Source: Vibrio ponticus (GTDB lineage: Bacteria > Pseudomonadota > Gammaproteobacteria > Enterobacterales > Vibrionaceae). Taken from it: a stretch of 64,000 nt of DNA. Both the position numbers and the translations under genes were made by a program. Under the pieces are notes generated by a model that did not search any database, was not told where the DNA came from, and saw nothing but the letters and a program-made list of their open reading frames with translations. Shown here piece after piece: positions 38,219-51,413 of the stretch (position 1 is the first letter of the stretch; each line of letters starts with the position of its first letter). The stretch is from the NCBI RefSeq assembly GCF_009938225.1, contig NZ_AP019657.1, positions 310,001-374,000 of the forward strand, read 5' to 3'.

Positions 38219-39166
38219 ATGTTTCAGATTCTAAAAGCAGAAAAAACGATCGGCTTTTTACGTTGGTCAAAGTTCGCCTTTATGTTCTCTTTGTTGATGA
38301 TCGGTGCGTCAATCTACACTCTTTCAACTAACTGGTTGAATTGGGGGCTAGATTTTACCGGCGGTACATTGATTGAAGTTGGCTTTGAACAGCCAGCTCA
38401 GTTAGATGAAATCCGCACATCGCTTGAAGCGAACGGTTTTGGCGATGCGATTGTACAAAACTTTGGTAGTGCACGTGATGTCATGGTGCGCTTAAGCCCA
38501 CGTGAAGATGTTTCAGGTGAGACTTTAGGCAACCAAATCATTTCGGCAATCAAAGATGGCACAGGCAAAGAAGTTGAGATGCGCCGCATCGAGTTCGTCG
38601 GTCCTAACGTAGGTGACGAACTGACTGAAGCGGGCGGTCTAGCGATTTTGGTATCGCTGATCTGTATCTTGATCTACGTATCGGTACGTTTTGAATGGCG
38701 TCTTGCTGCGGGTGCGGTACTTGCACTGGCGCACGATATCATCATTACGTTGGGTGTCTTCTCAATCATGAAGATTGAGGTTGATCTAACTATCGTAGCT
38801 GCTTTGCTGACGGTAGTGGGTTACTCACTCAACGATACCATCGTAGTATTTGACCGGATTCGTGAGAACTTCCGTCGTATGCGTAAAGGTGGTCCTGCTG
38901 AAATTATTGATAGCGCGATCACTCAAACCTTAAGCCGTACATTAATCACCTCAGGTACCACGCTGTTCGTAGTAATCGCGTTGTTTACTCAAGGTGGTGC
39001 AATGATTCATGGTTTCGCGACGGCGCTGTTACTTGGTATCACGGTTGGTACATACTCTTCTATCTATGTGGCTTCGGCACTAGCATGGAAGCTGGGTATT
39101 ACTAAAGAACACTTAATGCCACCTCAAGTTGAAAAAGAGGGTGCAGAGTTCGATGAGATGCCATAA
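38219..39166 (+). CDS. secF: Protein translocase subunit SecF
   Basis: A protein of 315 residues, six membrane spans. Signature WGLDFTGGTLIEVGFEQP in the periplasmic part and VGYSLNDTIVVFDRIRENFR in the membrane part. It is the partner of SecD in the same operon, just 14 bases downstream. A strong terminator ends the unit. Confidence 0.96.
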   Translation: MFQILKAEKTIGFLRWSKFAFMFSLLMIGASIYTLSTNWLNWGLDFTGGTLIEVGFEQPAQLDEIRTSLEANGFGDAIVQNFGSARDVMVRLSPREDVSGETLGNQIISAIKDGTGKEVEMRRIEFVGPNVGDELTEAGGLAILVSLICILIYVSVRFEWRLAAGAVLALAHDIIITLGVFSIMKIEVDLTIVAALLTVVGYSLNDTIVVFDRIRENFRRMRKGGPAEIIDSAITQTLSRTLITSGTTLFVVIALFTQGGAMIHGFATALLLGITVGTYSSIYVASALAWKLGITKEHLMPPQVEKEGAEFDEMP

Positions 39167-39182
39167 CGCATAAAAAGAGTTA

Positions 39183-39209
39183 AAAGCCGCTGTCATCAGC
39201 GGCTTTTTT
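39183..39209 (+). terminator. secF terminator
   Basis: AAAGCCGCTG / CAGCGGCTTT with a short loop and six T. Confidence 0.9.
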
Positions 39210-39303
39210 GTTTGCTTTGCGAGCCTTGCTCAATGTTGAGCATGCCGTGGGTAAGCGAAACAAGTATGATAGTTGCACCATAACCATAATTAGGAAGCAA
39301 AAG

Positions 39304-39636
39304 ATGCCACATTTTCGTTTTAGAGCAGTTGAACCACAAACGGTACAAACACTGTCAAAACCTCTGATTGATGAACTACAAGAGATCATGGGCTCTCCTC
39401 GTGAAGACTTCACTTTTGAGTATGTCTACACTACGTTTTACCATGAAGGTGAAGTAAACCCAGCTTACCCATTTGTCGAAGTGCTTTGGTTCGACCGTGG
39501 TCAAGAGAAACAAGATGCGGTGGCGAAGATCATTACTGATCAAGTTCGCGGTATCATGGGACAAGACGTGAATGTCGCGGTTATCTTCACTGCGCTTAAT
39601 CCAAGTGCTTACTACGATAACGCAGTACATTACTAA
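39304..39636 (+). CDS. DUF1904 family protein
   Basis: A protein of 110 residues starting MPHFRFRAVEPQTVQTLSKPLIDELQ, which I recognise as the DUF1904 family, a small tautomerase-like fold of unknown function. ATG 39304 follows AGGAAG; the frame is open from 39208 but that overlaps the likely promoter. mepA starts 11 bases after its stop, so the two are co-transcribed, though no functional link is known. The Pro after the first Met recalls the catalytic Pro1 of tautomerases, an inference only. Confidence 0.85.
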   Translation: MPHFRFRAVEPQTVQTLSKPLIDELQEIMGSPREDFTFEYVYTTFYHEGEVNPAYPFVEVLWFDRGQEKQDAVAKIITDQVRGIMGQDVNVAVIFTALNPSAYYDNAVHY

Positions 39637-39647
39637 GAGGTGAAGCA

Positions 39648-40526
39648 ATGAAAACGACATGGATAGTTATTTTAGCTTGCTTGTGGTCGTTTTCATTATC
39701 CGCTTCTCCTTGGGAGTCATTTGCTAAACCCAATCGACTCACTCCAGAAGCCATTGGTAGTTATGCCAATGGCTGCCTGCTTGGCGCTCAAGCACTGCCT
39801 TTAAATGGCTATGGTTACCAAGTATTGCGTAGTCAAAACAAGCGTTACTACGGTCACCCTAACACCATTGCCTACATTGAGCGTTTATCTGCAAAAGCGC
39901 GCAAAGATCTGCGTACCCATCTTTTGATCGGTGATATGTCGCTACCGCAAGGTGGGCGATTCTCTTCTGGACACACAAGCCATCAAACCGGTCTGGATAT
40001 CGACATTTGGTTTCGCTTAGCAGACACCAAACTCTCGGCGAACCAACTCAAACTACCAAAGCCGAAAACCTTGGTTGATATGTCGGCATACAAGATCAGT
40101 TCTACGAACTGGGACAATCGTCATTTTCGCTTGGTTAAAATGGCGGCTCAGGATGAAGAAGTGGCGCGAATTTTTGTTCATCCGGTGATCAAAGAGAAAT
40201 TGTGCAGTTTAGAGGGGGCGAATCGCACATGGCTGCGTAAAGTCAGACCATGGTGGGGGCATAACTACCATATGCACGTGCGCTTAAAATGTCCGCAAGA
40301 TGACGCGAGTTGTGTTGACCAAAAACCACCACCGAAGGGGGATGGGTGTGGTGCAGAAGTTGCCAGCTGGAAACCGAAACCAAAGCACAACGTCAAAACC
40401 TATCGAGGCTCAAAAGATAGCACTAAAGTTGAGGAAAAAGAGCCAGTAGTGATTGCCAAGGCAAAGCCAAAACCAAAAAAAATCCTACCTTTACAATGTG
40501 CACAGCTTATTGATCAAACTAGATAA
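39648..40526 (+). CDS. mepA: Penicillin-insensitive murein endopeptidase MepA
   Basis: A protein of 292 residues with an N-terminal signal peptide (cleavage near SLSA-SPWE). LAS-type metallopeptidase motifs: GRFSSGHTSHQTGLDIDIWF (His and Asp zinc ligands) and WGHNYHMHVRLKCP (third ligand). It cuts D-Ala-meso-DAP cross-links in peptidoglycan in the periplasm. The C-terminal 60 residues are a lysine/proline-rich extension (KPKPKHNVKT, KAKPKPKK). Eleven bases after the DUF1904 gene. In the 270 bases downstream I see no gene or terminator. Confidence 0.93.
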   Translation: MKTTWIVILACLWSFSLSASPWESFAKPNRLTPEAIGSYANGCLLGAQALPLNGYGYQVLRSQNKRYYGHPNTIAYIERLSAKARKDLRTHLLIGDMSLPQGGRFSSGHTSHQTGLDIDIWFRLADTKLSANQLKLPKPKTLVDMSAYKISSTNWDNRHFRLVKMAAQDEEVARIFVHPVIKEKLCSLEGANRTWLRKVRPWWGHNYHMHVRLKCPQDDASCVDQKPPPKGDGCGAEVASWKPKPKHNVKTYRGSKDSTKVEEKEPVVIAKAKPKPKKILPLQCAQLIDQTR

Positions 40527-40799
40527 ATATCCTGTTAAGCGCCATCGAATAACTCAGATATGATGATATTTGACCGATATTGGCTGGAGAATCATCTCAT
40601 ACTCACCTAGATTTAAAAGGTCTAAGGATTGATATGTATCTAGATGCGTTAACTGAAGGTTCCAACAGTGAGGCAGATACTCATCCTGATTGAAGTCGCA
40701 TAATAACAACGATATGAACGAAGTTGGTTAACTCGACGTTTGGATTATAAATAGGATGCTCGGCTTACTTCCTATGAGAATATAAGCAAGGACACTCCC

Positions 40800-41108
40800 A
40801 TGACTATGGTATGCGCAAAAGATTTTGCCGAGTGGCTCAAGCTGAGATTTGGCAGTGCTACAGAGTCAGTAACGATTTCCCGTGAAGAGGTAAATCATCT
40901 TACTGGAAGGCAGAGATTAGACCCTGGTTTCGTTCATGATGTACATTTTGAGTTGATGCCACATGGTTTAGCATTTGTAACCGATACTTCGCGTGAGACT
41001 TTCTTCCTAGTACCGATAGGTAAAGCAGTTAATTGGCGAGAACATTTGGAGTATCAATATGAGAAAGAGTTGTACTGTAATATCTTTCCGATCATCAAAT
41101 CTGGCTGA
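40800..41108 (+). CDS. Hypothetical small protein
   Basis: A protein of 102 residues with no family I recognise. It has a good ribosome site (AAGGA, 7 bases before ATG 40800; a second ATG at 40806), a balanced composition and no membrane segment, so it is probably real. It stands alone in a 630-base interval between mepA and the ferredoxin gene, with a terminator just after. It could be a strain-specific insertion. Confidence 0.6.
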   Translation: MTMVCAKDFAEWLKLRFGSATESVTISREEVNHLTGRQRLDPGFVHDVHFELMPHGLAFVTDTSRETFFLVPIGKAVNWREHLEYQYEKELYCNIFPIIKSG

Positions 41109-41120
41109 GGTCGACGATAC

Positions 41121-41148
41121 AAAAAAGGCTCATCACTGGATGAGCCTT
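41121..41148. terminator. Terminator between convergent small gene and ferredoxin gene
   Basis: AAGGCTCATC / GATGAGCCTT with a 4-base loop; six T on the - strand side, so it is best suited to the ferredoxin operon. Confidence 0.85.
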
Positions 41149-41154
41149 CTAGTT

Positions 41155-42812
<1,658 letters not shown>

Positions 42813-42940
42813 TGCTCAATTCTCTATGTAATCTGATCTCAAGTCAGGGCAATTCCACCTGATGGAATTGGGGCGCAAATTTTACGTCAAAATGTGATAT
42901 GTGACTAGGAAAAACTCTGAAGCGAGCGAGCCGTAAGATC

Positions 42941-42966
42941 AAAAAAGCCTTCCGAAGAAGGCTTTT
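42941..42966 (-). terminator. rdgC terminator
   Basis: AAAAGCCTTC / GAAGGCTTTT with a 4-base loop and T run on the - strand, 24 bases past the rdgC stop. Confidence 0.85.
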
Positions 42967-42989
42967 GAGCAAGTAATTAGTACGATTGC

Positions 42990-43913
<924 letters not shown>

Positions 43914-44076
43914 CTAATTGAACATTGAAGACGCCCATCTTAGGCAAATTTTCTTCGCTTGTCTGTCAGGATGTGAAAAATATGAATGACGTCGTGAACA
44001 TTTGACAAATCACTAGCGCTTATTGATTGAATTGCAAGCATTCAATAGAGAATCTTGTATGAAAATTTGTTTGCAA

Positions 44077-44094
44077 AGGTCACAAAAGTGTCAT
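44077..44094 (+). promoter_or_regulatory. Pho box upstream of phoB
   Basis: AGGTCACAAAAGTGTCAT, 14 of 18 matches to the PhoB box CTGTCATAAAACTGTCAT, with the two GTCA elements 11 bases apart. It fits autoregulation of phoBR. Confidence 0.7.
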
Positions 44095-44173
44095 AATTGC
44101 TAGTAATAATGCCTATGCATCGAGAGGTGTGATCCTCTCTTCACTCAAGCTTAACGAAAAAGGTTTATTTATT

Positions 44174-44863
44174 ATGTCTAGAAGGATTCTAGTTGTTGAA
44201 GATGAAGCACCAATTCGCGAAATGCTGTGCTTTGTTCTTGAGCAGAAAGGTTACCAAGCGGTAGAAGCAGAAGACTACGACACGGCGGTAACTAAACTAG
44301 CAGAACCCTTCCCAGATCTAGTACTACTGGATTGGATGCTACCGGGTGGTAGTGGGATCAACTTCATTAAGCACATGAAACGCGAAGAGCTAACCCGCAA
44401 TATTCCCGTAGTGATGCTAACGGCGCGTGGTGAAGAAGAAGACAAAGTTCGCGGTCTGGAAGTAGGCGCGGATGATTACATCACGAAGCCATTCTCACCA
44501 AAAGAACTTGTGGCTCGCCTGAAAGCGGTGATTCGCCGTGTAACACCCACAGCACTAGAAGATGTGATTGATGTGCAAGGTCTCAAGCTTGATCCTGTTT
44601 CTCACCGCGTGACGGCAAACGATCAGCCGCTGGATATGGGACCGACCGAATTTAAGATGCTGCACTTCTTTATGACTCACCAAGAGCGCGTATATAGCCG
44701 CGAGCAACTATTGAACAATGTTTGGGGCACCAACGTCTACGTTGAAGATCGCACGGTCGATGTTCATATTCGTCGTTTGCGTAAAGCACTTGAAACAGAA
44801 GGTCATGATAAACTGATCCAAACTGTTCGTGGTGCTGGCTATCGTTTCTCAACCAAAGCTTAG
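44174..44863 (+). CDS. phoB: Phosphate response regulator PhoB
   Basis: A protein of 229 residues. Receiver domain with Asp53 as phosphoacceptor ([11 protein letters not shown]), Thr in [10 protein letters not shown] and Lys in [13 protein letters not shown]. The C-terminal OmpR-type winged helix contains [16 protein letters not shown]. It switches on phosphate-starvation genes by binding Pho boxes. ATG 44174 is chosen because it gives the family N-terminus [16 protein letters not shown]; the frame is open from 44129. First gene of phoB-phoR-pstS. Confidence 0.96.
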   Translation: MSRRILVVEDEAPIREMLCFVLEQKGYQAVEAEDYDTAVTKLAEPFPDLVLLDWMLPGGSGINFIKHMKREELTRNIPVVMLTARGEEEDKVRGLEVGADDYITKPFSPKELVARLKAVIRRVTPTALEDVIDVQGLKLDPVSHRVTANDQPLDMGPTEFKMLHFFMTHQERVYSREQLLNNVWGTNVYVEDRTVDVHIRRLRKALETEGHDKLIQTVRGAGYRFSTKA

Positions 44864-44881
44864 GACCGTATGGAGAAGTAA

Positions 44882-46180
44882 GTGGTTGAAAGGTTAACTT
44901 GGAAAAGGCTGGTCTGGGAGCTGGCTTTTTTTTACACCCCTTGGGTGATTGTTGGTTGGATTTTCGGATATATGCCGTGGTTGCTGCTCGCTGCCACGGT
45001 TTTGCAGCTTGTATGGCATCTACATAACCAAATGCGTCTTTCGGCGTGGTTGTGGGATGAAAAGCGCCTGACGCCGCCGTCGGGTACCGGAAACTGGGAA
45101 GAACTGTTTAACGGTATTTATCGTTTGCAGCAGCGTCAGCGTCGTAAACGTAAAGAGCTGACCAATTTGATTCGTCGTTTCCGTAATGGTGCTGAATCGC
45201 TGCCCGATGCGGTGGTGGTTTTTCGCAGTGAAGGCAACATTGTTTGGTGCAACAAGCTCGCTCAGCATTTATTGGGCTTTCGTTGGCCGGATGATTCAGG
45301 TCAGCCAATCTCGAACTTGATTCGTACCCCTGACTTTATCAAATACCTCAACAAGCAAGATTACTCAGAGCCTTTGGAAATGCGTTCGCCACTGAATGTC
45401 GAACGTATGCTGGAATTGCGTATCGTGCCGTACACCGAAGGTGAACACCTAATGGTGGTGCGTGATGTTACTCAGTTAAAACAGCTTGAAGGGATGCGTC
45501 GTAACTTCTTTGCTAACGTTTCTCATGAACTTCGTACACCAATGACGGTGTTGCAGGGTTATCTTGAGATGACGGAAGATCCCGATATGTTGGTCGGCCC
45601 CATGTGGTCTCGTGCACATGGCGTGATGACAGAGCAGCTTAACCGTATGAATAGTTTAGTTAATCAGCTATTGACGCTGTCGAAGATTGAAGCGGCACCG
45701 ATGCACGAGTTAGAAGAAGTCGTCAATGTTCCCGCGATGCTCGAAGTGCTCGAAAAAGAGGCAGTGAGTCTCAGTGGCGAGCAAAACCACAAGTTGAAGT
45801 TTGAGGTTGATGAATCGCTATTGGTACTGGGGGATGATGACCAACTGCGCAGCGCAATTTCCAACCTAGTGTATAACGCGGTGAAATATACCCCAGCGGG
45901 TGCCGACGTGAATGTGCGCTGGTACCTCACAGCACAAGGTGCTTGTCTGGAAGTCGAAGATAGCGGCGAGGGAATTGAGCCACAGCATTTACACCGCCTG
46001 ACGGAACGTTTTTACCGCGTTGATAAAGCGCGCTCACGCGATACCGGCGGTAGTGGTTTAGGTTTGGCGATTGTGAAGCACGCCTTGACTCACCACGACT
46101 CTCATCTTGATATAGAAAGTAAAGTCGGGGTTGGCAGTAAGTTCTCATTTATCCTACCTGAACGTTTGGTGGTGAAATAG
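44882..46180 (+). CDS. phoR: Phosphate sensor histidine kinase PhoR
   Basis: A protein of 432 residues. Two short spans in the first 45 residues without a real periplasmic domain, a PAS domain at about 100-200, the phosphoacceptor His215 in [14 protein letters not shown], and the ATPase domain with [21 protein letters not shown] and [10 protein letters not shown]. PhoR senses phosphate through PstSCAB-PhoU. Start GTG 44882 has GGAG upstream and lies 18 bases after phoB. It ends exactly where the pstS start codon begins. Confidence 0.95.
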   Translation: MVERLTWKRLVWELAFFYTPWVIVGWIFGYMPWLLLAATVLQLVWHLHNQMRLSAWLWDEKRLTPPSGTGNWEELFNGIYRLQQRQRRKRKELTNLIRRFRNGAESLPDAVVVFRSEGNIVWCNKLAQHLLGFRWPDDSGQPISNLIRTPDFIKYLNKQDYSEPLEMRSPLNVERMLELRIVPYTEGEHLMVVRDVTQLKQLEGMRRNFFANVSHELRTPMTVLQGYLEMTEDPDMLVGPMWSRAHGVMTEQLNRMNSLVNQLLTLSKIEAAPMHELEEVVNVPAMLEVLEKEAVSLSGEQNHKLKFEVDESLLVLGDDDQLRSAISNLVYNAVKYTPAGADVNVRWYLTAQGACLEVEDSGEGIEPQHLHRLTERFYRVDKARSRDTGGSGLGLAIVKHALTHHDSHLDIESKVGVGSKFSFILPERLVVK

Positions 46181-47173
46181 ATGAAAGCAAGGATCGCGCT
46201 TACGATAGTGTCAATCATGACAGGTTTAATCACTGCATCCGTTTATGCATCCGTTAACGCGTCAGTGACCGCGCAAGAAGAGTTCCGCGTCTATAACAAA
46301 GTGCCGGGCATCAGTGGTGAACTCACCAGTGTGGGTTCGGATACGCTGGCTGGGATGACCACTTTGTGGGTGGAAGAGTTTAAACAACTCTATCCTGGCG
46401 TAAATGGTCAGGTACAGGCTTCGGGTTCTTCGACAGCGCCGCCGGCACTGACCGAACAAACCGCTCAGTTTGGTCCCATGAGCCGACCAATGCGCAACAG
46501 TGAAATTGAAGCGTTTGAACGTGCTCATGGCTATAAACCGACCGCGTTGCGAGTCGCGATTGATGCGATTGGTATTTTTGTTCACCAAGATAACCCAATT
46601 AAAGGCATGAACTTCTCACAGTTAGACAGTATCTTCTCTGCTACCTTACGTTGCGGTGCGACTAAGCCAGTGCATACTTGGGCGGACCTTGGTATGAACT
46701 ACTCTTGGGCGAAACGTACGATTCAAAAGTTTGGTCGAAACTCGGTGTCTGGCACGTATGGCTACTTTAAGAAGAATGCTCTGTGTGGCGGCGATTTTCG
46801 TAATACCGTCAATGAACAACCTGGTTCGGCGTCGGTTGTGCAGTCGGTCGCCTCATCGATCAATACCATTGGTTATTCTGGAGTGGGGTATCAGGTGTCA
46901 GGGGTTAAGCGCATTCCCATCGCTCGTGAAGGCAGTCACTACGTAGAACCAACCCGAGAAAATATTCTCTCAGGTGAGTACCCACTATCACGTTACTTGT
47001 ACGTCTATATTAATAAGCATCCAAGTAAAGCCTTGTCACCGCTAGAGCGTGAGTTTATTCGCTTTATTTACTCTAAGCAGGGACAAAACTTAGTTGAAAA
47101 AGACGGTTATGTTGCGATATCACCAGAGCTGGCAGAACAAGAGTTGGCGAAGGTAGGAATAGAGTTCAACTAA
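46181..47173 (+). CDS. pstS: Periplasmic phosphate-binding protein (PstS family)
   Basis: A protein of 330 residues with a signal peptide (cleavage near VYA-SVNA). Phosphate-binding loops SVGSDTLAGM, ASGSSTAPPAL and NSVSGTYGYFKK are visible. It feeds the Pst ABC transporter. The ATG directly abuts the phoR stop (TAGATG), so translation is coupled. As in V. cholerae this gene lies with phoBR and not with pstCAB. A terminator shared with the convergent ppx follows. Confidence 0.9.
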   Translation: MKARIALTIVSIMTGLITASVYASVNASVTAQEEFRVYNKVPGISGELTSVGSDTLAGMTTLWVEEFKQLYPGVNGQVQASGSSTAPPALTEQTAQFGPMSRPMRNSEIEAFERAHGYKPTALRVAIDAIGIFVHQDNPIKGMNFSQLDSIFSATLRCGATKPVHTWADLGMNYSWAKRTIQKFGRNSVSGTYGYFKKNALCGGDFRNTVNEQPGSASVVQSVASSINTIGYSGVGYQVSGVKRIPIAREGSHYVEPTRENILSGEYPLSRYLYVYINKHPSKALSPLEREFIRFIYSKQGQNLVEKDGYVAISPELAEQELAKVGIEFN

Positions 47174-47197
47174 TCGCAGTAATGGATGTATCAGTAT

Positions 47198-47227
47198 AAA
47201 GGCGCGTTCAGCGCCTTTATTGTTTTT
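47198..47227. terminator. Terminator between pstS and ppx
   Basis: AAAGGCGC / GCGCCTTT with a 5-base loop, followed by TATTGTTTTT; lies between convergent genes. Confidence 0.8.
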
Positions 47228-47241
47228 GAACCAAGCTGCTG

Positions 47242-48747
47242 TTAACTAAACGTCAAATGCCACTCTGCATCCTGCCAAGAAGCTTGCTCACTCATCAGAT
47301 CGGCATGGAGTAATTTGTTGTTCTCAAGCCAATTTAATTCTGTGCAAGTGAGTGACCACTTATCATCAGAGTCGACCGAAAGCGTGATCTCTGGTAGAGG
47401 GTCATCACTTCTTTGCCCATTCAGTACAATCGCCAAACGAAGCACTCGAACTAAATTGACAATGTGCTTTTTCTTGTAAAGGGCGAACTCTTCCATCTCA
47501 TGCAGTTTGAGTGACTTGCGTTGAAAGCGAGCTAAGGTTGCCAGCACGCGTTGCTGCTCAACATTGAAGCCGGGCATAGTGGTATGACGAAGAATATAGG
47601 CAGAATGTCGATGGAAGGCTTTTAAGCTGATACTGAGTCCGACCTCGTGCAGCAGCGCGCTCCACTCGAGTAAATCAAACAGCTCAGATTTTGCTTTGAT
47701 GCCGAGCTCTTTATGCACTTGCGCGAGAAATTCGCTCGCTTGCCCTTTGACTCGCGCAGCGTGTTCGAGATCGACCAAATGCTTTTGTGCTAAATTTTCT
47801 GTGGTGCGCATACGAATATCAGAACGCTTAAATCGCTCTTCCATTTCGTACAGCAAGCCTTCTCGCAAGGCGCCTTCAGAGAAGTGCATTTCAGTGATTT
47901 TAAGATCGAGGAAAATGGCATACATAATCGCCACACCAGCCGCAAACACCGGTTTTCGTTCCGGCGTTAATCCTTCAAGCTCGATATCCTCAATTTGTTT
48001 CCACTCACAGAGCTTATCGATAAGGGCATTGAGGCGTTTGGCGGTGATAATGCCATCTTCATGACCTAAACCGATCAGAACTTCGCGAATCGCTTTGGTG
48101 GTGCCTGAAGAGCCAAAAGCAATCGACCAACCCTTTTTGCGATAGCGTTGGGCGAGGGACTCGAGTTTTTGTTCCGCAGCGAGAATCGCGTTAGTGAAGT
48201 TCTTGTTCGATAGCTTACCGTTGGCGAAAAACTGATTAGTAAAGCTGACACAGCCCATCTGCTTACTATTGAGCAGTTGAGGCTCGAACCCTTGACCACA
48301 AATGATCTCAGTGCTGCCACCACCAATATCCACAATCAGCTTAGAGTCAGATTGAGGTTGGGTGTGAGACACACCTTGGTAAATCAGACGCGCTTCTTCC
48401 TCTCCTGGGATGATTTCGATAGCAAAAGGCAACACTTCACGTGCTCGTTGGATAAAGATATGCGCATTATTGGCTTGCCTTAATGTGTGCGTTGCTGCGA
48501 TGCGAACATTGCTGGGGGCAAAGCCCTGCAAGCGTTCAGCAAACATAGCCAAACACTCTAAGCCACGTTCAATGGCGGCATTATCAAGGTTATTTTGTCC
48601 ATCCAGTCCTTCGGCAAGTCGAACTCGCTGTTTGTGGCGGCTAACGAGTTGTAAGTCTTGTCCAACGACCTTGGCTACCACCATATGAAAACTATTCGAT
48701 CCCAAATCGATAGCGGCGACATCTCTTACATCAGGCGTTTGCTTCAT
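47242..48747 (-). CDS. ppx: Exopolyphosphatase (Ppx/GppA family)
   Basis: A protein of 501 residues. It removes terminal phosphates from polyphosphate. ASKHA-fold motifs: [16 protein letters not shown] at the start, [14 protein letters not shown], and the phosphate-2 loop [16 protein letters not shown]. The C-terminal half is the HD-like domain of the long Ppx class. The start ATG lies inside the end of ppk (17-base overlap), so it is translated as a coupled second gene. Opposite enzymes in one operon imply turnover of polyphosphate as a unit. Confidence 0.94.
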   Translation of the reverse strand: MKQTPDVRDVAAIDLGSNSFHMVVAKVVGQDLQLVSRHKQRVRLAEGLDGQNNLDNAAIERGLECLAMFAERLQGFAPSNVRIAATHTLRQANNAHIFIQRAREVLPFAIEIIPGEEEARLIYQGVSHTQPQSDSKLIVDIGGGSTEIICGQGFEPQLLNSKQMGCVSFTNQFFANGKLSNKNFTNAILAAEQKLESLAQRYRKKGWSIAFGSSGTTKAIREVLIGLGHEDGIITAKRLNALIDKLCEWKQIEDIELEGLTPERKPVFAAGVAIMYAIFLDLKITEMHFSEGALREGLLYEMEERFKRSDIRMRTTENLAQKHLVDLEHAARVKGQASEFLAQVHKELGIKAKSELFDLLEWSALLHEVGLSISLKAFHRHSAYILRHTTMPGFNVEQQRVLATLARFQRKSLKLHEMEEFALYKKKHIVNLVRVLRLAIVLNGQRSDDPLPEITLSVDSDDKWSLTCTELNWLENNKLLHADLMSEQASWQDAEWHLTFS

Positions 48748-50815
48748 TGTTTTTCTTAGCTTGCTTCTCTACATTTTTAAGATAGTCATAAATCGCTAAC
48801 TGTGAACGTACTTTTTTGCGATTCCCGCGAGCAACGTAGTTATTACTCATCTCTTTATCTATCCAACGAGCTTTTACTGTATCGATAAAGTGCAGGTTTA
48901 CGATATCGATAATGCGCTGTTTCAGACGCGGGTCACGAACTGGTGCACCCACTTCGACTCGATGGTCGATATTACGTGTCATCCAATCTGCTGAAGAGAT
49001 ATAGACCTGAGGATTGCCGTCGTTATGGGTGATAAGAACGCGAGGGTGTTCTAGAAATCGATCGACAATGCTGATTATTGTAATGTTGTCACTGACCCCT
49101 TCCACTCCAGGTACCAGTGCACACATACCGCGAATCACCATGCGAATTTTGACCCCAAATGTGCTGGCGCCATAAAGTTTATTGATCAGTCCCTTATCAA
49201 CGAGATTGTTCGCTTTAAGGGTGATTTGCGCCTTTTTACCTAGTTTGGCGTTGGCAATCTCTGCGTCGATCAATCGATAGAGTTGGCTGCGTGAATTGCG
49301 TGGTGAGACGATCAGTTGGTTAAACTTAACCGGACGATATGGGTTTTCAATATAGCCAAACACATTACGCACTTCGTTGGCGATTTCAGGGTCGGCAGTT
49401 AAGAGCGAGAAATCGGTGTAGATACGTGCGTTTTTCTCATGAAAATTACCGGTGCCGATATGGGCGTAACGAACAATCTCATCGCCTTCTCGACGGTTAA
49501 TCAGCAGTAATTTCGAATGGATCTTTAACCCAGGAGTGCCAAAGATCACTTGGACGCCCGCTTCAGTAAGCACTTTTGCCCACTCGATATTGGCTTGTTC
49601 GTCAAAACGCGCTTGCAGTTCAACGACCACGGTGACTTTTTTGCCATTGTGCACCGCATCGATTAATGAGTTCATTAAGCGAGAATCTTTAGCGACACGG
49701 TAAATATTGATTTTGATACTTAAGACTTTGGGATCAAACGAAGCTTGGCGTACCAGCTCGGTGATGTGCTCAAAGGTGTGGTAGGGGTAGTAGAGTAAGA
49801 TGTCTTGGTTTTTGATCGCATCAAAGCTGTTTTTGTAGCCATTGAAGTCGGCACAACGCATTGGCGGCAGCGGCTTATTTTCTAAATAGTCGCGACCCAC
49901 ATTGGGAAAAGCAATGAAATCTTTAAAGTTATGGTAGCGAGAGCCGGGGATAAGGCTGTCATAGCTCGAAATGCCAAGCTTCTTGCAGAGAAAACTGAGC
50001 ATATCTTCTGGCATATCGCGCTCATAAACAAAGCGCACGGGCATGGCGGTAAGACGCTGGCTAACCCCTTCAGACATCTGCTCTAGCAGGCTATATTCTA
50101 CTTCTCGACTCAGGTCGTATTCAGCATCACGGGTCATCTTCATGGCATACCCGTTGATCTCATCGTATTCAAAAAAGCCGCGGAACAAGTCGTCGAGACA
50201 GTAGCGAATAATGTTATCGAGCAGGATGATGGTTTTGCGTCGCTTGCCTTTTTGCTCTGGCACCATTACAAAGCGCGGCAGGTGATCGGTTGGGATCTCT
50301 AATAATACATATTGAGTGTGCTCATCACGTTTTAATTCAACCGCAATATAAGCGTATTCATCTTTGAGAAACTGCAGTAGGTTGATTTCTTGCGTTAGCA
50401 GCACTGGTGACATGTGCGGCAGAACTTGGCGGCGGAAGTATTTTTGAATCCAGCCTTTCTGGGTATCGCTGAGTTGATGCTCATTGACCAAGAAAATACG
50501 GTGACGTGCCATTTCTCGGATCAACTCTTGGTAAAGATCATCAAAATGTTCATTGAGTTTCAACGCTTTAGACTGCATTTTAGTCAACAAATGCTTGGAG
50601 TTGTCATTGCCGCCACGTTCTTGGTTGATAAGAATTCGGCGCTTTACGTCGGCAAAGCGGACTTTGTAAAACTCATCAAGATTATTGGAAAAAATGCCTA
50701 AAAAGCGCACACGTTCAATTAATGGGACTGATTTATCCGCCGCTTCTTGCAGTACGCGCTCATTAAATGACAACCAACTTAGCTCTTTCTCTATGTACAG
50801 TTTCTCTGAACTCAT
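48731..50815 (-). CDS. ppk1: Polyphosphate kinase 1
   Basis: A protein of 694 residues, as expected for PPK1, which makes polyphosphate from ATP. Phospholipase-D-like active-site motifs are visible: [14 protein letters not shown] (phosphorylated His) and [21 protein letters not shown]. It begins [19 protein letters not shown], the family N-terminal domain. First gene of ppk-ppx. It is divergent from pstC across a 598-base region with a Pho box. Confidence 0.95.
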   Translation of the reverse strand: MSSEKLYIEKELSWLSFNERVLQEAADKSVPLIERVRFLGIFSNNLDEFYKVRFADVKRRILINQERGGNDNSKHLLTKMQSKALKLNEHFDDLYQELIREMARHRIFLVNEHQLSDTQKGWIQKYFRRQVLPHMSPVLLTQEINLLQFLKDEYAYIAVELKRDEHTQYVLLEIPTDHLPRFVMVPEQKGKRRKTIILLDNIIRYCLDDLFRGFFEYDEINGYAMKMTRDAEYDLSREVEYSLLEQMSEGVSQRLTAMPVRFVYERDMPEDMLSFLCKKLGISSYDSLIPGSRYHNFKDFIAFPNVGRDYLENKPLPPMRCADFNGYKNSFDAIKNQDILLYYPYHTFEHITELVRQASFDPKVLSIKINIYRVAKDSRLMNSLIDAVHNGKKVTVVVELQARFDEQANIEWAKVLTEAGVQVIFGTPGLKIHSKLLLINRREGDEIVRYAHIGTGNFHEKNARIYTDFSLLTADPEIANEVRNVFGYIENPYRPVKFNQLIVSPRNSRSQLYRLIDAEIANAKLGKKAQITLKANNLVDKGLINKLYGASTFGVKIRMVIRGMCALVPGVEGVSDNITIISIVDRFLEHPRVLITHNDGNPQVYISSADWMTRNIDHRVEVGAPVRDPRLKQRIIDIVNLHFIDTVKARWIDKEMSNNYVARGNRKKVRSQLAIYDYLKNVEKQAKKNNEANA

Positions 50816-51413
50816 CCGACGATCCTTATCATTTTTACACCGAGATGCGCTCGTTAATTAAACTAGGTAAATTGGATACTGATTATGCTTAGCAAAAAGT
50901 TTTACAGTCAACAACCTAGCGGATTATGACGGTGAATATCCCTAACAAGTATTAGAATCCACAATATTGAAGCAACTTGGGTATAACTATAAAAAAGTAT
51001 AGGTTAGCTAAAAAAAACTAAGGCATTTTTGTGAAGGTTTTATTGCAAAAGCTGAACAGATTTTAATCGTCGATACTCGAAATGCATCACGCTTAGTTGG
51101 AAAAGATATTTGATTATATTCAGTAATTTATTAATCACTGTAATATAATTGTCATCAAAGCAAAATAGTATATCCTCGAGCGTAAATAGAATCTTGGTGC
51201 GTTTTAGCGTGTTTTCTCACCAGTGCTGGGATTTTATTGAGCAATTCGTGATCTTATCGTCACTGTCAAGCTAAGTTGTTAGCCATAGAGTGATAGATGC
51301 CGCCGATCCTCTCGAGCAAAAAAGATAGCCTAAGTAAGACCTAACACGCGCTAGCGTGCTGTAATGATTGAACCGCGACCCATCGCACTAACCGAAACAG
51401 AGTATTTACCGCA
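50816..51413. other. Long intergenic region between ppk and pstC
   Basis: 598 bases, AT-rich, with no credible gene. It contains one clear Pho box (51138-51155) and presumably two divergent promoters. I see no structured RNA or repeat. Confidence 0.5.
51138..51155 (+). promoter_or_regulatory. Pho box upstream of pstC
   Basis: CTGTAATATAATTGTCAT, 16 of 18 matches to the PhoB box (7-4-7 layout). A possible -10 (TAGTAT) lies at 51166-51171. It should make pstCAB-phoU phosphate-starvation inducible. Confidence 0.82.
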